64,000 nt of DNA from positions 1 through 64,000 of the forward strand of contig NZ_JAODTL010000032.1 in assembly GCF_026191375.1 (NCBI RefSeq), in the 5' to 3' direction. Shown here piece after piece: positions 1 through 9,676 of the stretch. The stretch comes from Marinomonas pontica. GTDB taxonomy: Bacteria > Pseudomonadota > Gammaproteobacteria > Pseudomonadales > Marinomonadaceae. The notes beneath the pieces were generated by a model, which searched no databases, was not told where the DNA came from, and was given only the letters and a program-made list of their open reading frames with translations. The position numbers were made by a program, and so were the translations under genes. Each line of letters begins with the position of its first letter. The stretch's first letter is position 1.

Positions 1-15
1 CATGGGAAATACATT

Positions 16-480
16 ATGAAAGTACTCTTTCTTTGTACGCATAATGCCTGTCGCAGCATTCTAGCCCAAAGCATCACAGCTTCTATCGGCAATGACGGTT
101 TGGAAGCATTTAGTGCAGGCAGTCATCCGAGCGGACAGGTTCATCCTGATACACTTAAACAATTAACAAACCGTGGTTATTCCATTAATGGCCTAAATAG
201 TAAAAGCTGGGATGAACTGTATGACTTAAATCCAGACATCGTTATTACAGTGTGTGATCAAGCCGCTGGCGAAACTTGCCCTATTTGGTTTGGCAAAGCT
301 ATTAAAGGGCACTGGGGATTACCCGATCCGACCAAATTCCCCGCGGAAGAAAAAGACGTTATTTTTGACAAAGTATTTTTAATCTTAGAAACACGTATTC
401 GAATGCTAGTAAATGCCATTGATCATAGTTCACATCAGGAATTGTCCGAACTCGTCGAGCAGTTAGGAAAGGCTGAATAA
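16..480 (+). CDS. arsC: Arsenate reductase ArsC, LMW-phosphatase type
   Basis: The 154-residue protein reduces arsenate to arsenite in the cytoplasm. It has the low-molecular-weight phosphatase P-loop CTHNACRS at residues 7-14 (nucleophile Cys7, Arg13), further cysteines at 80 and 88 that could carry the redox relay, and a GLPDPT general-acid loop around Asp104. Length is normal for the family. It is the first gene visible of an ars operon, and the acr3 start follows its stop by one base. Any arsR regulator and promoter would lie left of the window. The class is certain; the electron donor (thioredoxin or mycothiol-like) cannot be told from sequence. Confidence 0.93.
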   Translation: MKVLFLCTHNACRSILAQSITASIGNDGLEAFSAGSHPSGQVHPDTLKQLTNRGYSINGLNSKSWDELYDLNPDIVITVCDQAAGETCPIWFGKAIKGHWGLPDPTKFPAEEKDVIFDKVFLILETRIRMLVNAIDHSSHQELSELVEQLGKAE

Positions 481-481
481 A

Positions 482-1496
482 ATGGGAGTATTCGAACGTT
501 ATCTTAGTATTTGGGTCGGTTTGGCGATTATGCTTGGCGTTTTTTTGGCAACATTATCCCAAGCTTTTTTCCGCTATTGCAGACTTCGAATTTGCTCACG
601 TCAACTTAATTATTGCCGTATTAATTTGGTTAATGATTTACCCAATGATGATACAAATAGATTTTTTATCATTGAAAAATGTAGGCACTAAGCCAAAGGG
701 ACTCATCCTTACATTGGTCGTTAATTGGTTAATAAAACCTTTTACCATGGCATTTTTAGGCTGGTTGTTTTTTAAAGGGATCTTTGCAGATTGGGTAGAT
801 CCGCAAACAGCGACTGAATACATTGCAGGCATGATATTACTTGGGGTTGCCCCGTGCACGGCAATGGTATTTGTGTGGAGTCAATTAACAAAAGGTGATC
901 CCAATTACACGTTGGTTCAGGTATCAGTAAACGACATCATTATGATATTCGCATTTGCTCCGATTGCGGGTTTCTTGCTCGGCATTACTGATATAACGGT
1001 TCCTTGGAATACTCTGCTTTTATCTGTCTTGTTATATGTCGTGCTTCCTCTTGTAGCAGGCATAATTACTCGGAAGATTGTGGATAAAAAAGAAGATCAT
1101 CAGGCACTCGCACGTTTGCTTTCGACATTGAAGCCCTGGTCGATTATTGGCTTACTGACCACTGTAATACTGTTGTTTGGTTTTCAAGCGCAGACAATTA
1201 TAACCAACCCACAAGCCATTGTGCTCATTGCCATTCCGTTGCTAATTCAAACTTACGGAATTTTTGCAGTAACCTATTTTATCGCTTATCGAATGAGACT
1301 CCCACACAATGTAGCAGCCCCTGCTTGCATGATTAGTACTTCCAATTTTTTTGAACTCGCTGTTGCTGTTGCTATTTCATTATTCGGACTACATTCAGGT
1401 GCGGCACTAGCGACGGTTGTTGGTGTTTTGGTTGAGGTGCCTGTTATGTTGAGCTTAGTGTGGTTTGCCAACCGCACTCGCCATTGGTTTTCTTAG
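482..1496 (+). pseudogene. acr3: Arsenite efflux permease Acr3, single-base frameshift near the N-terminus
   Basis: Acr3 (BART superfamily) exports arsenite through about ten membrane helices. The first codons from 482 give the family start [16 protein letters not shown]. The rest of the protein lies in another frame, beginning around [11 protein letters not shown] and running to 1496 with the family segments MIYPMM and NWLIKPFTM. Removing one base between 540 and 570 joins the two. Two T-runs (540-546 and 565-570) are candidates. Deletion in the first keeps a P-x-x-F segment that I recall as conserved. No other lesion is seen. Since several other genes here have the same defect, an assembly error is more likely than a dead pump. 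Confidence 0.88.
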
Positions 1497-1522
1497 TTAC
1501 TTTGAATAAATAGGAGATTGTT

Positions 1523-2533
1523 ATGACTATTAAAGTCGGTATTAATGGCTTTGGCCGCATGGGACGTTTGTCTTTTCGAGCAGCATTCGATTGGGATGAA
1601 GTGGAGTTTGTAAAAATCAATGATCCCGCTGGCGATGCAGCTACACTGGCACATTTAATCACCTTCGACTCTGTTCATGGGCGTTGGAATCATCAAGCCC
1701 AATCGGAAGATAATGTCATGATAGTGAGTGGACAACGCATCGTCTGCACACAAAACAAAACCATCGCAGAAACCGATTGGTCTGGCTGTGATGTGGTTAT
1801 CGAAGCCAGTGGCAAAATGAAAAGCAAAGCTCTACTGCAAGCTTACCTTGATCAAGGCGTAAAACGTGTCGTGGTTACCGCACCAGTAAAAGAAGAGGGT
1901 GTACTGAACGTGGTCATGGGGGTTAACCAGCATTTGTACGATAAAGCCCAACATACTATTGTGACGGCCGCCTCTTGCACCACGAATTGCTTAGCGCCTG
2001 TTGTGAAAGTGATTCATGAAAAACTGGGCATCAAGCATGGTTCAATGACCACGATTCATGATATTACCAACACGCAAACCATTCTTGATGCGCCCCACAA
2101 GGACTTACGTCGTGCCCGAGCCTGTGGCTCGAGCTTAATTCCAACCACGACGGGATCAGCAACGGCCATTACGCATATTTTTCCTGAGCTAAAAGGCAAA
2201 TTAAATGGTCATGCGGTGCGTATTCCTTTAGCCAATGCCTCGTTAACCGATTGTGTGTTTGAAGTGGAACGTGAAACCACGGTGGAAGAAGTTAACCAGC
2301 TGTTGAAAACCGCATCTGAGAGCGAGTTAAAAGACATTTTGGGATACGAAGAACGTCCATTGGTGTCTGTGGATTATAAAACCGATCCACGCTCTAGCAT
2401 TATCGACGCCTTGTCCACTATGGTCATCAATGGTACGCAGGTAAAACTCTATGCTTGGTACGACAATGAATGGGGCTACGCCAATCGCACCGCCGAATTG
2501 GTGCGCATGGTAGGTCTTGCAGATAAGGAATAA
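1523..2533 (+). CDS. ArsJ-associated glyceraldehyde-3-phosphate dehydrogenase
   Basis: This 336-residue GAPDH has the Rossmann motif [10 protein letters not shown] near residues 6-15 and the catalytic SCTTNC segment with Cys152. The operon position directly before arsJ identifies it as the arsenic paralog. Such enzymes make the unstable 1-arseno-3-phosphoglycerate from arsenate and glyceraldehyde 3-phosphate, and ArsJ then exports it. A ribosome-binding site (TAGGAGA) precedes the ATG. A housekeeping glycolytic role is less likely given its neighbours. The link to arsenate resistance is established for the arsJ-gapdh pair in Pseudomonas and is inferred here. Confidence 0.9.
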   Translation: MTIKVGINGFGRMGRLSFRAAFDWDEVEFVKINDPAGDAATLAHLITFDSVHGRWNHQAQSEDNVMIVSGQRIVCTQNKTIAETDWSGCDVVIEASGKMKSKALLQAYLDQGVKRVVVTAPVKEEGVLNVVMGVNQHLYDKAQHTIVTAASCTTNCLAPVVKVIHEKLGIKHGSMTTIHDITNTQTILDAPHKDLRRARACGSSLIPTTTGSATAITHIFPELKGKLNGHAVRIPLANASLTDCVFEVERETTVEEVNQLLKTASESELKDILGYEERPLVSVDYKTDPRSSIIDALSTMVINGTQVKLYAWYDNEWGYANRTAELVRMVGLADKE

Positions 2534-2539
2534 TCGACT

Positions 2540-3778
2540 ATGACATGGCTAACACAGCTTTCCCCGCAAATTCGTCAATACATGATAGTGACGGGGAATT
2601 ATTGGGCATTCACCTTAACCGATGGTGCATTAAGAATGTTGGTGGTGCTGTATTTCTACGGGCTAGGTTATAGCCCTTTTGAAATCGCCATGTTGTTTAT
2701 TTTTTACGAAGTGTTTGGCGTGATCACCAATTTGGTGGGCGGCTGGCTCGGTGCTCGTCTCGGCTTGAACCGCACCATGAACATGGGACTGTTTATGCAA
2801 ATCCTTGCCCTTGCCATGCTGCTGGCTCCTGCCAGTTTGCTCACTGTGCCTTGGGTAATGGGCGCGCAAGCCTTATCCGGTATCGCCAAAGACCTTAACA
2901 AGATGAGCGCGAAAAGTTCGATTAAACTACTCGTGCCAAACGATGCCCAAGGGCAACTGTACAAGTGGATCGCCATTCTAACTGGATCTAAAAATGCCTT
3001 AAAAGGCGTTGGCTTCTTTTTGGGAGGTGCACTGCTCAGTCTATTAGGGTTCCAAGGTGCTATTTTGCTCATGGCGGCAATGTTAACAGTTGTGTGGATC
3101 GCCAGCTTAATCAGCCTTAAAAAAGACCTTGGCAAGGCCAAAAACAAACCCAAGTTCACCGATATTTTCTCGAAAAGCCAAGCAGTAAATACCTTATCTG
3201 CGGCAAGAATGTTTTTATTTGGCGCAAGAGATGTATGGTTTGTTGTGGCCTTACCCGTCTATCTTGCCACCGTCTTTAATTGGGACCACTGGTATGTTGG
3301 TGGCTTTATGGCTACTTGGGTCATTGGTTATGGCATAGTGCAAGGCTTTGCCCCAAAACTAACCGGTAATCGCAAAGATACTCCCCCAGATGGTCGTCAT
3401 GCCATGCTGTGGGCCCTCGCGCTCGCTATAACTCCTGCGACTATTGCACTGTCACTTTATTATCAGTGGAATGTCCCATTTATTTTAATTGCTGGTTTAC
3501 TACTATTCGGTGCTTTATTTGCTGTGAATTCCTCATTACATAGCTACCTTATTGTCAGCTATGCGGGAAAAGACGGTGTTTCTCTGGACGTCGGCTTCTA
3601 TTATATGGCCAATGCAATGGGGCGGCTGATCGGTACTGTTTTATCTGGCTGGATATATCAAGAATACGGACTGGGGATGTGCCTTGGAATATCCACTCTA
3701 TTTATCGCAATAACCGCGGTTATATCAGTCAAATTACCACGAGGGCAGGAAAGGGGGATCCGTGTTGAAAAGGGCTAG
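2540..3778 (+). CDS. arsJ: Organoarsenical efflux MFS transporter ArsJ
   Basis: The 412-residue membrane protein has about twelve hydrophobic helices of major-facilitator type and starts six bases after the GAPDH stop. Family segments include GNYWAFTLTDGALRMLVVLY near the start and GIAKDLNKMSAKSS in the middle, both typical of ArsJ. It exports 1-arseno-3-phosphoglycerate made by the preceding enzyme, which decomposes outside to arsenate. It ends the ars operon. Its stop codon shares the palindromic CTAG with the stop of the convergent radical SAM gene, so the two genes overlap by four bases and no terminator separates them. Confidence 0.92.
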   Translation: MTWLTQLSPQIRQYMIVTGNYWAFTLTDGALRMLVVLYFYGLGYSPFEIAMLFIFYEVFGVITNLVGGWLGARLGLNRTMNMGLFMQILALAMLLAPASLLTVPWVMGAQALSGIAKDLNKMSAKSSIKLLVPNDAQGQLYKWIAILTGSKNALKGVGFFLGGALLSLLGFQGAILLMAAMLTVVWIASLISLKKDLGKAKNKPKFTDIFSKSQAVNTLSAARMFLFGARDVWFVVALPVYLATVFNWDHWYVGGFMATWVIGYGIVQGFAPKLTGNRKDTPPDGRHAMLWALALAITPATIALSLYYQWNVPFILIAGLLLFGALFAVNSSLHSYLIVSYAGKDGVSLDVGFYYMANAMGRLIGTVLSGWIYQEYGLGMCLGISTLFIAITAVISVKLPRGQERGIRVEKG

Positions 3779-4892
3779 AACAGCGCCATTTGGTCGCCTT
3801 CTTTTGGCGGAACCGCAAAATGACGGCAATCGAGATAGCTTAGGCGGTTGTCATCCAATCCATACTTGCGTCGTGCTACGTGAAAACGTTGGTTAATTAA
3901 ATCTGCAAAAATACCTTCACCTGTCATGCGCTTGCCAAATTGGCTGTTGTAGAGCTTGCCGCCGCGCATGTCCATAATACGCTGCAAAACGTGTTCTGCT
4001 CTGTCTGGGTAATGCTGGTGGAGCCAATCCGAAAACAAAGGCGCAACCTCGTGAGGTAAACGCAACATAATGTAGTTGACCGATTGCGCGCCAACCTCCG
4101 CGCAAGCAGCGATGATTTCTTCTAGTTCATTATCGTTGATAAAAGGAATCACTGGCGCGACTAGAACCGACACCGGAATCCCAGCTTCCCGTAAGGTTTT
4201 AATCACTTGTAAACGCGTCTTCCCAGACGCTGTTCTGGGCTCCAAAATACGCTTTAAATCGTTATTCAGTGTTGTCACACTGATTGCCACGTGGATAAGC
4301 TTTTTCTCTGCCATTTGCGCGAGCAAATCTATGTCTCTGAGTATCAGTGTGCTCTTGGTGATCAGCGAGATTGGCTGGTGATGGGCCAAGGCGATTTCCA
4401 ATAATTGCCTAGTGATTTTGAGCTGTTTCTCAATTGGCTGATACGCATCGGTATTGATCCCTAATGCAATGGGTTCGCAGCGGTATTTAGAATGCGCCAA
4501 TTCTTCTTCAAACAAAAACGCCGCATTGGTTTTGGCAACCAGTTTGGTTTCAAAATCCAACCCTGGCGACAAATCCAAATAGGCATGAGTTGGGCGAGCA
4601 AAGCAATACACGCAACCATGCTCGCAGCCTTTATAAGGGTTCACTGACATACGAAAAGGAATATCAGGAGACGAATTGCGACTAATAATGCTTTTGGCGC
4701 GTTCATGATGAACTTCTGTTTTGGGCGATGACGTTTCCAGCAAAGCAATCGCTTCGTCATTTTCATCTACTTCAACCAATGTAATAGCAAAGCGTCCCGC
4801 CATATTATTGGCTGTTCCGCGCCCTTTGATCGGATTATTAAAAGGGATTTCTCACCTTTTTGATTGCTGTTGTTGGTAAAGGAAGTAGACAT
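3775..4892 (-). CDS. PA0069-family radical SAM protein, N-terminus split by a frameshift
   Basis: The clean reading frame starts at 4803 (342 residues) and carries the cluster motif CEHGCVYC with Cys60, Cys64 and Cys67 binding a 4Fe-4S cluster, as in SplB-like radical SAM enzymes. Upstream in the same frame lies NNPIKGRGTANN, matching the conserved IKGRG start of this family as I recall it, but it follows a TGA with no start codon. An ATG at 4892 opens another frame (MSTSFTNNSN) that would join it if one base were added near 4840-4855. I therefore place the true start at 4892, fourteen bases from a LexA box. The reaction is unknown; a DNA-damage role is inferred. Confidence 0.82.
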
Positions 4893-4906
4893 AACATCAC
4901 CCAAAA

Positions 4907-4926
4907 TACTGTATATATAAACAGTA
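4907..4926. promoter_or_regulatory. LexA (SOS) box
   Basis: The 20 bases tactgtatatataaacagta contain CTGT-N8-ACAG and differ from the E. coli consensus by very little. They sit at the core of a perfect 15-base inverted repeat (4898-4912 and 4921-4935). The box lies just before the inferred ATG of the radical SAM gene at 4892 on the minus strand. The long dyad could also act as a weak terminator for the transporter genes entering from the right, but it is not GC-rich. Confidence 0.85.
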
Positions 4927-4973
4927 TTTTGGGTGTTAGGCTTCAATAACGCAAGTGTTCTTTTGTTCGCAAC

Positions 4974-6032
4974 TTACAACGAGACGTTACGTTTTTGCCG
5001 CATCAAAAAGACGAAGGCAATGCCGCCGACAAGGCCGGTGAGAATGCCGATTGGCATGTCTTCGGGTGGCATGATGACTCTGGAAGCAATGTCAGCCGCG
5101 ACGAGGAACAGAGCGCCGAATAACGCCGATAAAGGTAAGACTTTGCGGTAATCACCACCAACCAACAAGCGCACGATATGCGGTACCATCAAGCCGACAA
5201 AGCCGATGACACCAGAAAAAGCCACCGCCGCGCCAGTCAGCAGCGCGCAGACAACAATCACAATCAGGCGGAATCGCTCAACCGGAACGCCCAAGGTGCT
5301 GGCGCTTTCATCGCCAAGGGTCATGGCATTTAGATAACGGGCGTTGTAAATCAGATAGCCGGAACCTAATAAAAGCGTGACCAGTGGAAACCAAAGCTGT
5401 CCCCATTGAGCAAGTCCCAAGCCGCCGAGCATCCAGAAAATCACGGTATGAGACGAGCGGTGATCTCCCATAAAAATAAACAGATTTCCCAATGCTGTTA
5501 GTACAAACGCTACAGCAACGCCCGCGAGAATCAAGCGTCCTGCACTGTGTGCTGAGGAAAAATTCGCTACAGCCAAGACTAGAAACATGGCCAATAAGGC
5601 GCCAAGGAAGGCGAACACGGGCACGGTAACCACACCCAATACCATGCCAGTATGAAGTAAGGCGATAATCGCCCCTAGTGCAGCGCCAGAAGACACACCC
5701 AATAAATGTGGATCTGCTAATGGGTTGCGGGTAACGGATTGCAGCGCCGCACCCACAATCGCCAAAGCCGCGCCGACCATGGCGGCAAGCAGTGTGCGCG
5801 GCAAGCGAACAGCCCAGATGATGTTTTCACGCCCCATCGACCAGTTAGGGAGCGTGTTGGTGATCGACAGTTTATGGCCGATCACGCTCCACACAGTGGA
5901 CTGGCTAATGGACACGGAACCCACGCCAATCGCCACACCCATTAATAGCAGCAGTAAGATGCTCAGCATGATTAACAAAGCGGGCAAGGGAACGCGTCCC
6001 ATGATGGTGAGCTTTTTCTGGCCTGCTTTCAT
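4974..6032 (-). CDS. FecCD-family ABC transporter permease
   Basis: The 352-residue permease of the iron-siderophore/cobalamin/heme class has about nine or ten helices. It has the family segments VRLPRTLLAAMVGAALAIVG, NPLADPHLLGVSSGAALGA and GFVGLMVPHIVRLLVGGD. It is the last gene of a three-gene unit (ATPase, binding protein, permease), and its start overlaps the binding-protein stop by four bases. A Zur-like dyad stands before the first gene, so zinc or a zinc chelate is the favoured substrate rather than iron. The gene order matches the zinc-regulated PA2912-PA2914 set of P. aeruginosa as I remember it. Confidence 0.9.
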   Translation of the reverse strand: MKAGQKKLTIMGRVPLPALLIMLSILLLLLMGVAIGVGSVSISQSTVWSVIGHKLSITNTLPNWSMGRENIIWAVRLPRTLLAAMVGAALAIVGAALQSVTRNPLADPHLLGVSSGAALGAIIALLHTGMVLGVVTVPVFAFLGALLAMFLVLAVANFSSAHSAGRLILAGVAVAFVLTALGNLFIFMGDHRSSHTVIFWMLGGLGLAQWGQLWFPLVTLLLGSGYLIYNARYLNAMTLGDESASTLGVPVERFRLIVIVVCALLTGAAVAFSGVIGFVGLMVPHIVRLLVGGDYRKVLPLSALFGALFLVAADIASRVIMPPEDMPIGILTGLVGGIAFVFLMRQKRNVSL

Positions 6033-7012
6033 GACGCGGTTCTAAACGCCTCAGCTAAGCGTTTGATCGCATTAATATTACGCGGGCCTGGTGTGGCTTC
6101 CACGTATTCTAAAACAACAAAATGGTTGTTTTTCACCGCTGGGATATTTTCGAAGGCAGGATTGCTGCGCAAGAAATTGATTTTTTGTTCTGCGGTCACA
6201 TCGCCATAGTTAACGATGACAATCACCTCTGGAGATCGGTCAATAACGGCTTCCCAACCAATTTGTGTCCAGCTTTTTTGTACATCATCGACGATGTTTT
6301 TACCGCCTGCCGCTTCGATCAATGCCGTTGGCATACCGAAGCGACCAGAGGTAAAGGGTTGTTCCTCACCGGAATCGTATACAAAGACTTTCGGTGCTGT
6401 TTTTAAAGGTTTGAGATTAGCTTGGAAATTCGCAAGGTCTTGTTGATAACCTTTTACTAAGGCTTTGGCCTTTTCTTCTTTGTCAAAAATACGACCTAGG
6501 TTGAGTAAATCCACATACAGGTCATCCATGGAAACTTTTGGTTTATCCATGATGTGAATGCAGCTTTCGGTTAGCTCGTAAACCTTGATGCCAAGCGGTG
6601 CCAAGATGTCCGGCGTAACCCCACCTCCAACACGCATACCGTAGTTCCAGCCAGCAAAATAAAAGTCGGCATCGGCACCTAATAGGACTTCTTTGCTTGG
6701 GTATTTAGCAGAAAGTTCAGGTAATTCACCAATGCCATCGCGTAGCACAGGGTCTAGGGTTTTCCAGCCAGAAACACCGGTAAAGCCGACCATGTGATCT
6801 TGTAGACCAAGGGCCAACATCATCTCGGTTAGATTCACATCGTTTGATACCGCGGCTTTGGGCGCTTGCTCAAAAGTGACCTCACGGTCGCAGCTTTGTA
6901 CCGTAACAGGATAGCCAGAAGCATTGGCCAAACCTGTGTGTAAAAGCCCAAGTAATGCGCCGCCAATGAGTAATGACGTGTGTTCGATGTGTGTCGTGGA
7001 ATTCGCTGCCAT
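6029..7012 (-). CDS. Periplasmic metal/chelate-binding protein (FecB/BtuF class)
   Basis: A start at 7012 gives 327 residues with a hydrophobic signal segment (SLLIGGALLGLLHTGLANAS) and then a class III binding-protein fold with FEQAPKAAVSNDVNLTEMMLALGL near the beginning. The frame stays open to 7171, but that longer start would overlap the ATPase gene by over 130 bases and has no signal peptide at its front, so it is rejected. The protein should deliver the ligand to the permease encoded next. A Cys near residue 41 (QSCDREV) and several His and Asp residues are present, but the ligand cannot be deduced. Confidence 0.87.
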   Translation of the reverse strand: MAANSTTHIEHTSLLIGGALLGLLHTGLANASGYPVTVQSCDREVTFEQAPKAAVSNDVNLTEMMLALGLQDHMVGFTGVSGWKTLDPVLRDGIGELPELSAKYPSKEVLLGADADFYFAGWNYGMRVGGGVTPDILAPLGIKVYELTESCIHIMDKPKVSMDDLYVDLLNLGRIFDKEEKAKALVKGYQQDLANFQANLKPLKTAPKVFVYDSGEEQPFTSGRFGMPTALIEAAGGKNIVDDVQKSWTQIGWEAVIDRSPEVIVIVNYGDVTAEQKINFLRSNPAFENIPAVKNNHFVVLEYVEATPGPRNINAIKRLAEAFRTAS

Positions 7013-7034
7013 GATAGAAAGCCTATGAAATATG

Positions 7035-7886
7035 TTAATCATTGATGTAAAAGGAAAATCTAGGTCGTTGAGTGATGGGGTGTTCATCAATAATGGTGTC
7101 CACATCAAATACTTGTTTGATGCGTTGTTTGGTAAAGACATCATTGGGTGGTGCGCAGTCCTGCATTTCACCGTTTTGCATCACCAGTACTCGGTCAGCG
7201 TAAGCGGAGGCGAGGGCTAGATCGTGCAATGATACAATCAGCGTGCAGGGCAGTTTTGCTAATAAGGCCAACACATCAAGCTGGTGACGAATGTCGAGAT
7301 GATTGGTTGGCTCATCGAGAATAAGTACATCAGGGCGCTGCGCCAATGCTCTGGCGATCATCACTCGTTGGCGTTCGCCGCCAGACAAGGAATCAAAAGA
7401 GCGTTCGGCTAAATGCGCCACATCAAGCAAGGCGAGTGCGCTGTCGACGATCTGATAATCTTCATCGGAGCGTCCCCAAACAAGAGACTTAGGAGTCAGG
7501 CCGATTTCTACCATTTCAAACACGCTTAGACCAAATTCACCGCCAGTGTCTTGTAACACGGTGGCGATGCGTTGGGCACATTGGCGTGGCGACAGCGACC
7601 AAACATCAATGCCATCGAGTAAGACGGAACCCTTGGTTGGTTTGTTCGTTCGATAAAGGCAGCGCAATAAGCTGGTTTTTCCGGAACCGTTCGGCCCAAC
7701 AATGGCCAGAAACTCGCCTGGATGAATAGAAACGGTTATTGGCTTGAGCAAGGTTTTGCCCCGATAAGGCGACCAAGCAACGTCATTCAACTGCACTCCA
7801 GCGGGCTTGCAAGCAGAAAAAAACGCGTAGGGAGCATCGTCTTGTTGGCGGTTGTTGATCGGAGTATTGCTGGTTTGGCTGGTCAA
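7035..7886 (-). CDS. ABC transporter ATPase of the metal/chelate importer
   Basis: The ATPase has Walker [10 protein letters not shown], signature LSGGERQRV, Walker [12 protein letters not shown] and an H-loop SLHD. The frame is open back to 8027, but the family similarity begins only at [16 protein letters not shown] and the Zur-like dyad lies at 7913-7929, so translation should begin downstream of it. A TTG at 7886 (LTSQTSNTP, 283 residues) is the best candidate, with GGA about twelve bases upstream. An ATG at about 7903 in another frame hits a stop after six codons, so a frameshift at the start is also possible. It powers the permease and binding protein downstream. Confidence 0.85.
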   Translation of the reverse strand: MTSQTSNTPINNRQQDDAPYAFFSACKPAGVQLNDVAWSPYRGKTLLKPITVSIHPGEFLAIVGPNGSGKTSLLRCLYRTNKPTKGSVLLDGIDVWSLSPRQCAQRIATVLQDTGGEFGLSVFEMVEIGLTPKSLVWGRSDEDYQIVDSALALLDVAHLAERSFDSLSGGERQRVMIARALAQRPDVLILDEPTNHLDIRHQLDVLALLAKLPCTLIVSLHDLALASAYADRVLVMQNGEMQDCAPPNDVFTKQRIKQVFDVDTIIDEHPITQRPRFSFYIND

Positions 7887-7912
7887 GGCGAGTAGAATTC
7901 CATAGTATTTAA

Positions 7913-7929
7913 TTGTTATAATATAACAA
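7913..7929. promoter_or_regulatory. Zur-like operator
   Basis: A perfect 17-base dyad, ttgttataatataacaa, is centred at 7921 immediately upstream of the ATPase gene on the minus strand. It fits the TGTTATA-N-TATAACA pattern known for the zinc regulator Zur in gammaproteobacteria and does not resemble a Fur box. It should shut the three-gene transporter off when zinc is plentiful. The assignment rests on motif resemblance only. Confidence 0.72.
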
Positions 7930-8072
7930 AATGAGGCATGGACACAATCTGCCCTTGGAAAAAGCTGACTATACGGAAGGACGATTAGCTCAACAAGGCC
8001 TGTTGGCTGGTGAATTTTCATCTTCACATGCGCTACTTCAATAAAGAAGTAGCGAGGGGCTGTATGGGCTGA

Positions 8073-8684
8073 CTACGCTTGAGTAATGGGAATAAACCAA
8101 TCCAAGGCTTCAATGTCACGAATCCAACGGAGAATATTCGGATATTCAGACAATTGATAAGCGCCGCCTTCCTCCGCCACGTGGGTGTAAGGGAAAAGGC
8201 AAATATCCGCCAGAGTGATGGAATCTCCCACCAGAAACGCGTGTGTTGCTAACGTTGTGTCCATTTGCTTCAACGCAGCGTGACCCTGTTGAATGCGGTC
8301 TGGCAGCATGCGTTCTTTTAACTCAGTCATGGCGTTATGAGTCAGCCAAAAGCGCGGCGAGGCAATGTTTGGCTCGTGGCTGTATTGTTCCCAAAATAAC
8401 CATTTATAGACCTTGGCTCGAAGAATGGGGTCAGTGGGTAATAACGCCGACTTATACTGCTCAGCAAGGTAAAGCAGAACCGCGTTGCTTTCGCTCAAGC
8501 ATTGTCCGTCATCCAATTCCAACACCGGGATTTTACCGTTTGGGTTCATCGCTAAAAAGGACGGTGTGTGTGTTTCTCCTTGGGTAATGTCGTATTCTTT
8601 TAGGGTGATTTTTAGTCCCAAACACGCACACATCAAACGAATTTTGTAACCATTTCCCGAAGGCAAAAAATCGTGCAGAATCAT
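8073..8684 (-). CDS. Glutathione S-transferase family protein
   Basis: A start at 8684 preceded by AAGGAAACC gives 203 residues. It has an N-terminal thioredoxin-like domain (residues 1-80, with NPNGKIPVLELDDG and LSESNAVLLYLAEQY, the glutathione-binding cis-Pro and Ser-containing stretch) and a helical C-terminal domain with GDSITLADICLFPY. The open frame to 8768 has no better start. It is divergent from a LysR gene whose start lies 115 bases away, so that regulator is the likely controller. The substrate is unknown. Confidence 0.9.
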   Translation of the reverse strand: MILHDFLPSGNGYKIRLMCACLGLKITLKEYDITQGETHTPSFLAMNPNGKIPVLELDDGQCLSESNAVLLYLAEQYKSALLPTDPILRAKVYKWLFWEQYSHEPNIASPRFWLTHNAMTELKERMLPDRIQQGHAALKQMDTTLATHAFLVGDSITLADICLFPYTHVAEEGGAYQLSEYPNILRWIRDIEALDWFIPITQA

Positions 8685-8799
8685 AGTGGTTTCCTTTTTG
8701 GTTGATGGTCGAATATTGCGCCAAGTAGGACACGGAAAAAAGCCAATTAAATTGAAGGCTGGCATCACGCATATTGATGAATGTGCGAACGTCAGGCCG

Positions 8800-9662
8800 A
8801 TGAATAGACAAGAGAGGATGGCATTGGATACGGAATTATTAAAAACCCTCGTGGCGATTGTCGATCACGGCAGCTTTCAGCGTGCCGCTTTGCAGACGTT
8901 TCGTACGCCATCGGCCATCAGTATGCAGATGAAGCGATTGGAAGAGCACGTTGGTGCGGCGTTGTTTCATAAACAAGGACGCGACCAAGTGTTGACCGAA
9001 GAAGGGCAGCAACTGGTGCATTACGCGCGGCGCATATTACAGCTACAAGAAAGCGCCTTGCAATCCATCAAAGGCCCACAGCAGGGTGTTTTGCTGAATC
9101 TTGGTTGCCCAAATGATTATGTGGCGAATTTGCTTATCGTCGTGATGTCCGTCATGGAAACCATGTTGCCGAACATTCGCTTTCGGATTCGCACAGGCAC
9201 ATCTGCTGAACTAAGAGAGTTGATGGACAAAGGCGAAGTGGATCTGGCATTGGTCACGCGAACGCCTGATAGCGACGAAGGCTTAACCTTGTTCCAAGAC
9301 AAAGGCGTTTGGGTCGCTAAAAAGGCTTTGATTGGACTTCACTTAAACCGCTTTCGCTCGCGCTGTACGAATCGAGCTGTAAATTCCACTCCAGTGCGGT
9401 CGATGGTTTGCAAAAGAAAGGCACGGATTATCGATTGTATTGCGTCACCGCCAATCTCACTCTTATTGAAAGCCTGCTAATGGCCGAAAAAGCCATCTCC
9501 GCCATTGCTAGCATCAGCGTGAATGATTCACTGGAAATCATCGAAAGCGAACTACTGCCTGCCTTGCCAGCGGTACAAATTGCCTTTTCCCGTTCTGCTT
9601 CTGCGCCAGATTGGTTAACGGTTGCGTGGATAGAAGACGTGATTGAGCGGGTGACGAAGTAA
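8800..9662 (+). pseudogene. LysR family regulator, frameshifted in the effector domain
   Basis: The N-terminal winged HTH (TELLKTLVAIVDHGSF, then AISMQMKRLEEHVGAALF) and first half of the effector domain run from 8800 to about 9320. The remaining effector domain (KGFDWTSLKPLSLALYESS onward, ending at 9662) lies in the next frame. Adding one A to the A-run at 9319-9323 joins WVAKK to GFDW and restores a protein of about 287 residues. The start at 8800 has AGG five bases upstream and is preferred over the ATG at 8818. It is divergent from the GST gene and probably regulates it. An assembly indel is the simplest cause. Confidence 0.87.
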
Positions 9663-9676
9663 ATTCTGTGGCAGTT

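Noticed and set aside
540-570. Programmed or slippage-based frameshift in acr3
   Set aside because: The T-runs could slip, but the same kind of break appears in at least seven unrelated genes of the window, so a local regulatory explanation is not needed.
2704-3159. A 151-codon minus-strand frame inside arsJ
   Set aside because: It is a shadow of the arsJ coding sequence with no ribosome-binding site or family match.
4898-4935. Simple transcription terminator between the transporter and radical SAM genes
   Set aside because: The dyad is AT-rich in its loop-proximal half and centres on a near-consensus LexA box, so an operator is the better reading, though weak termination cannot be excluded.
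7013-7171. A longer N-terminus for the metal-chelate binding protein
   Set aside because: It would overlap the ATPase gene and would place the signal peptide internally.
9408-9662. A separate small gene after the LysR gene
   Set aside because: Its sequence is the missing C-terminal part of the LysR effector domain, joined by one base at 9319-9323.
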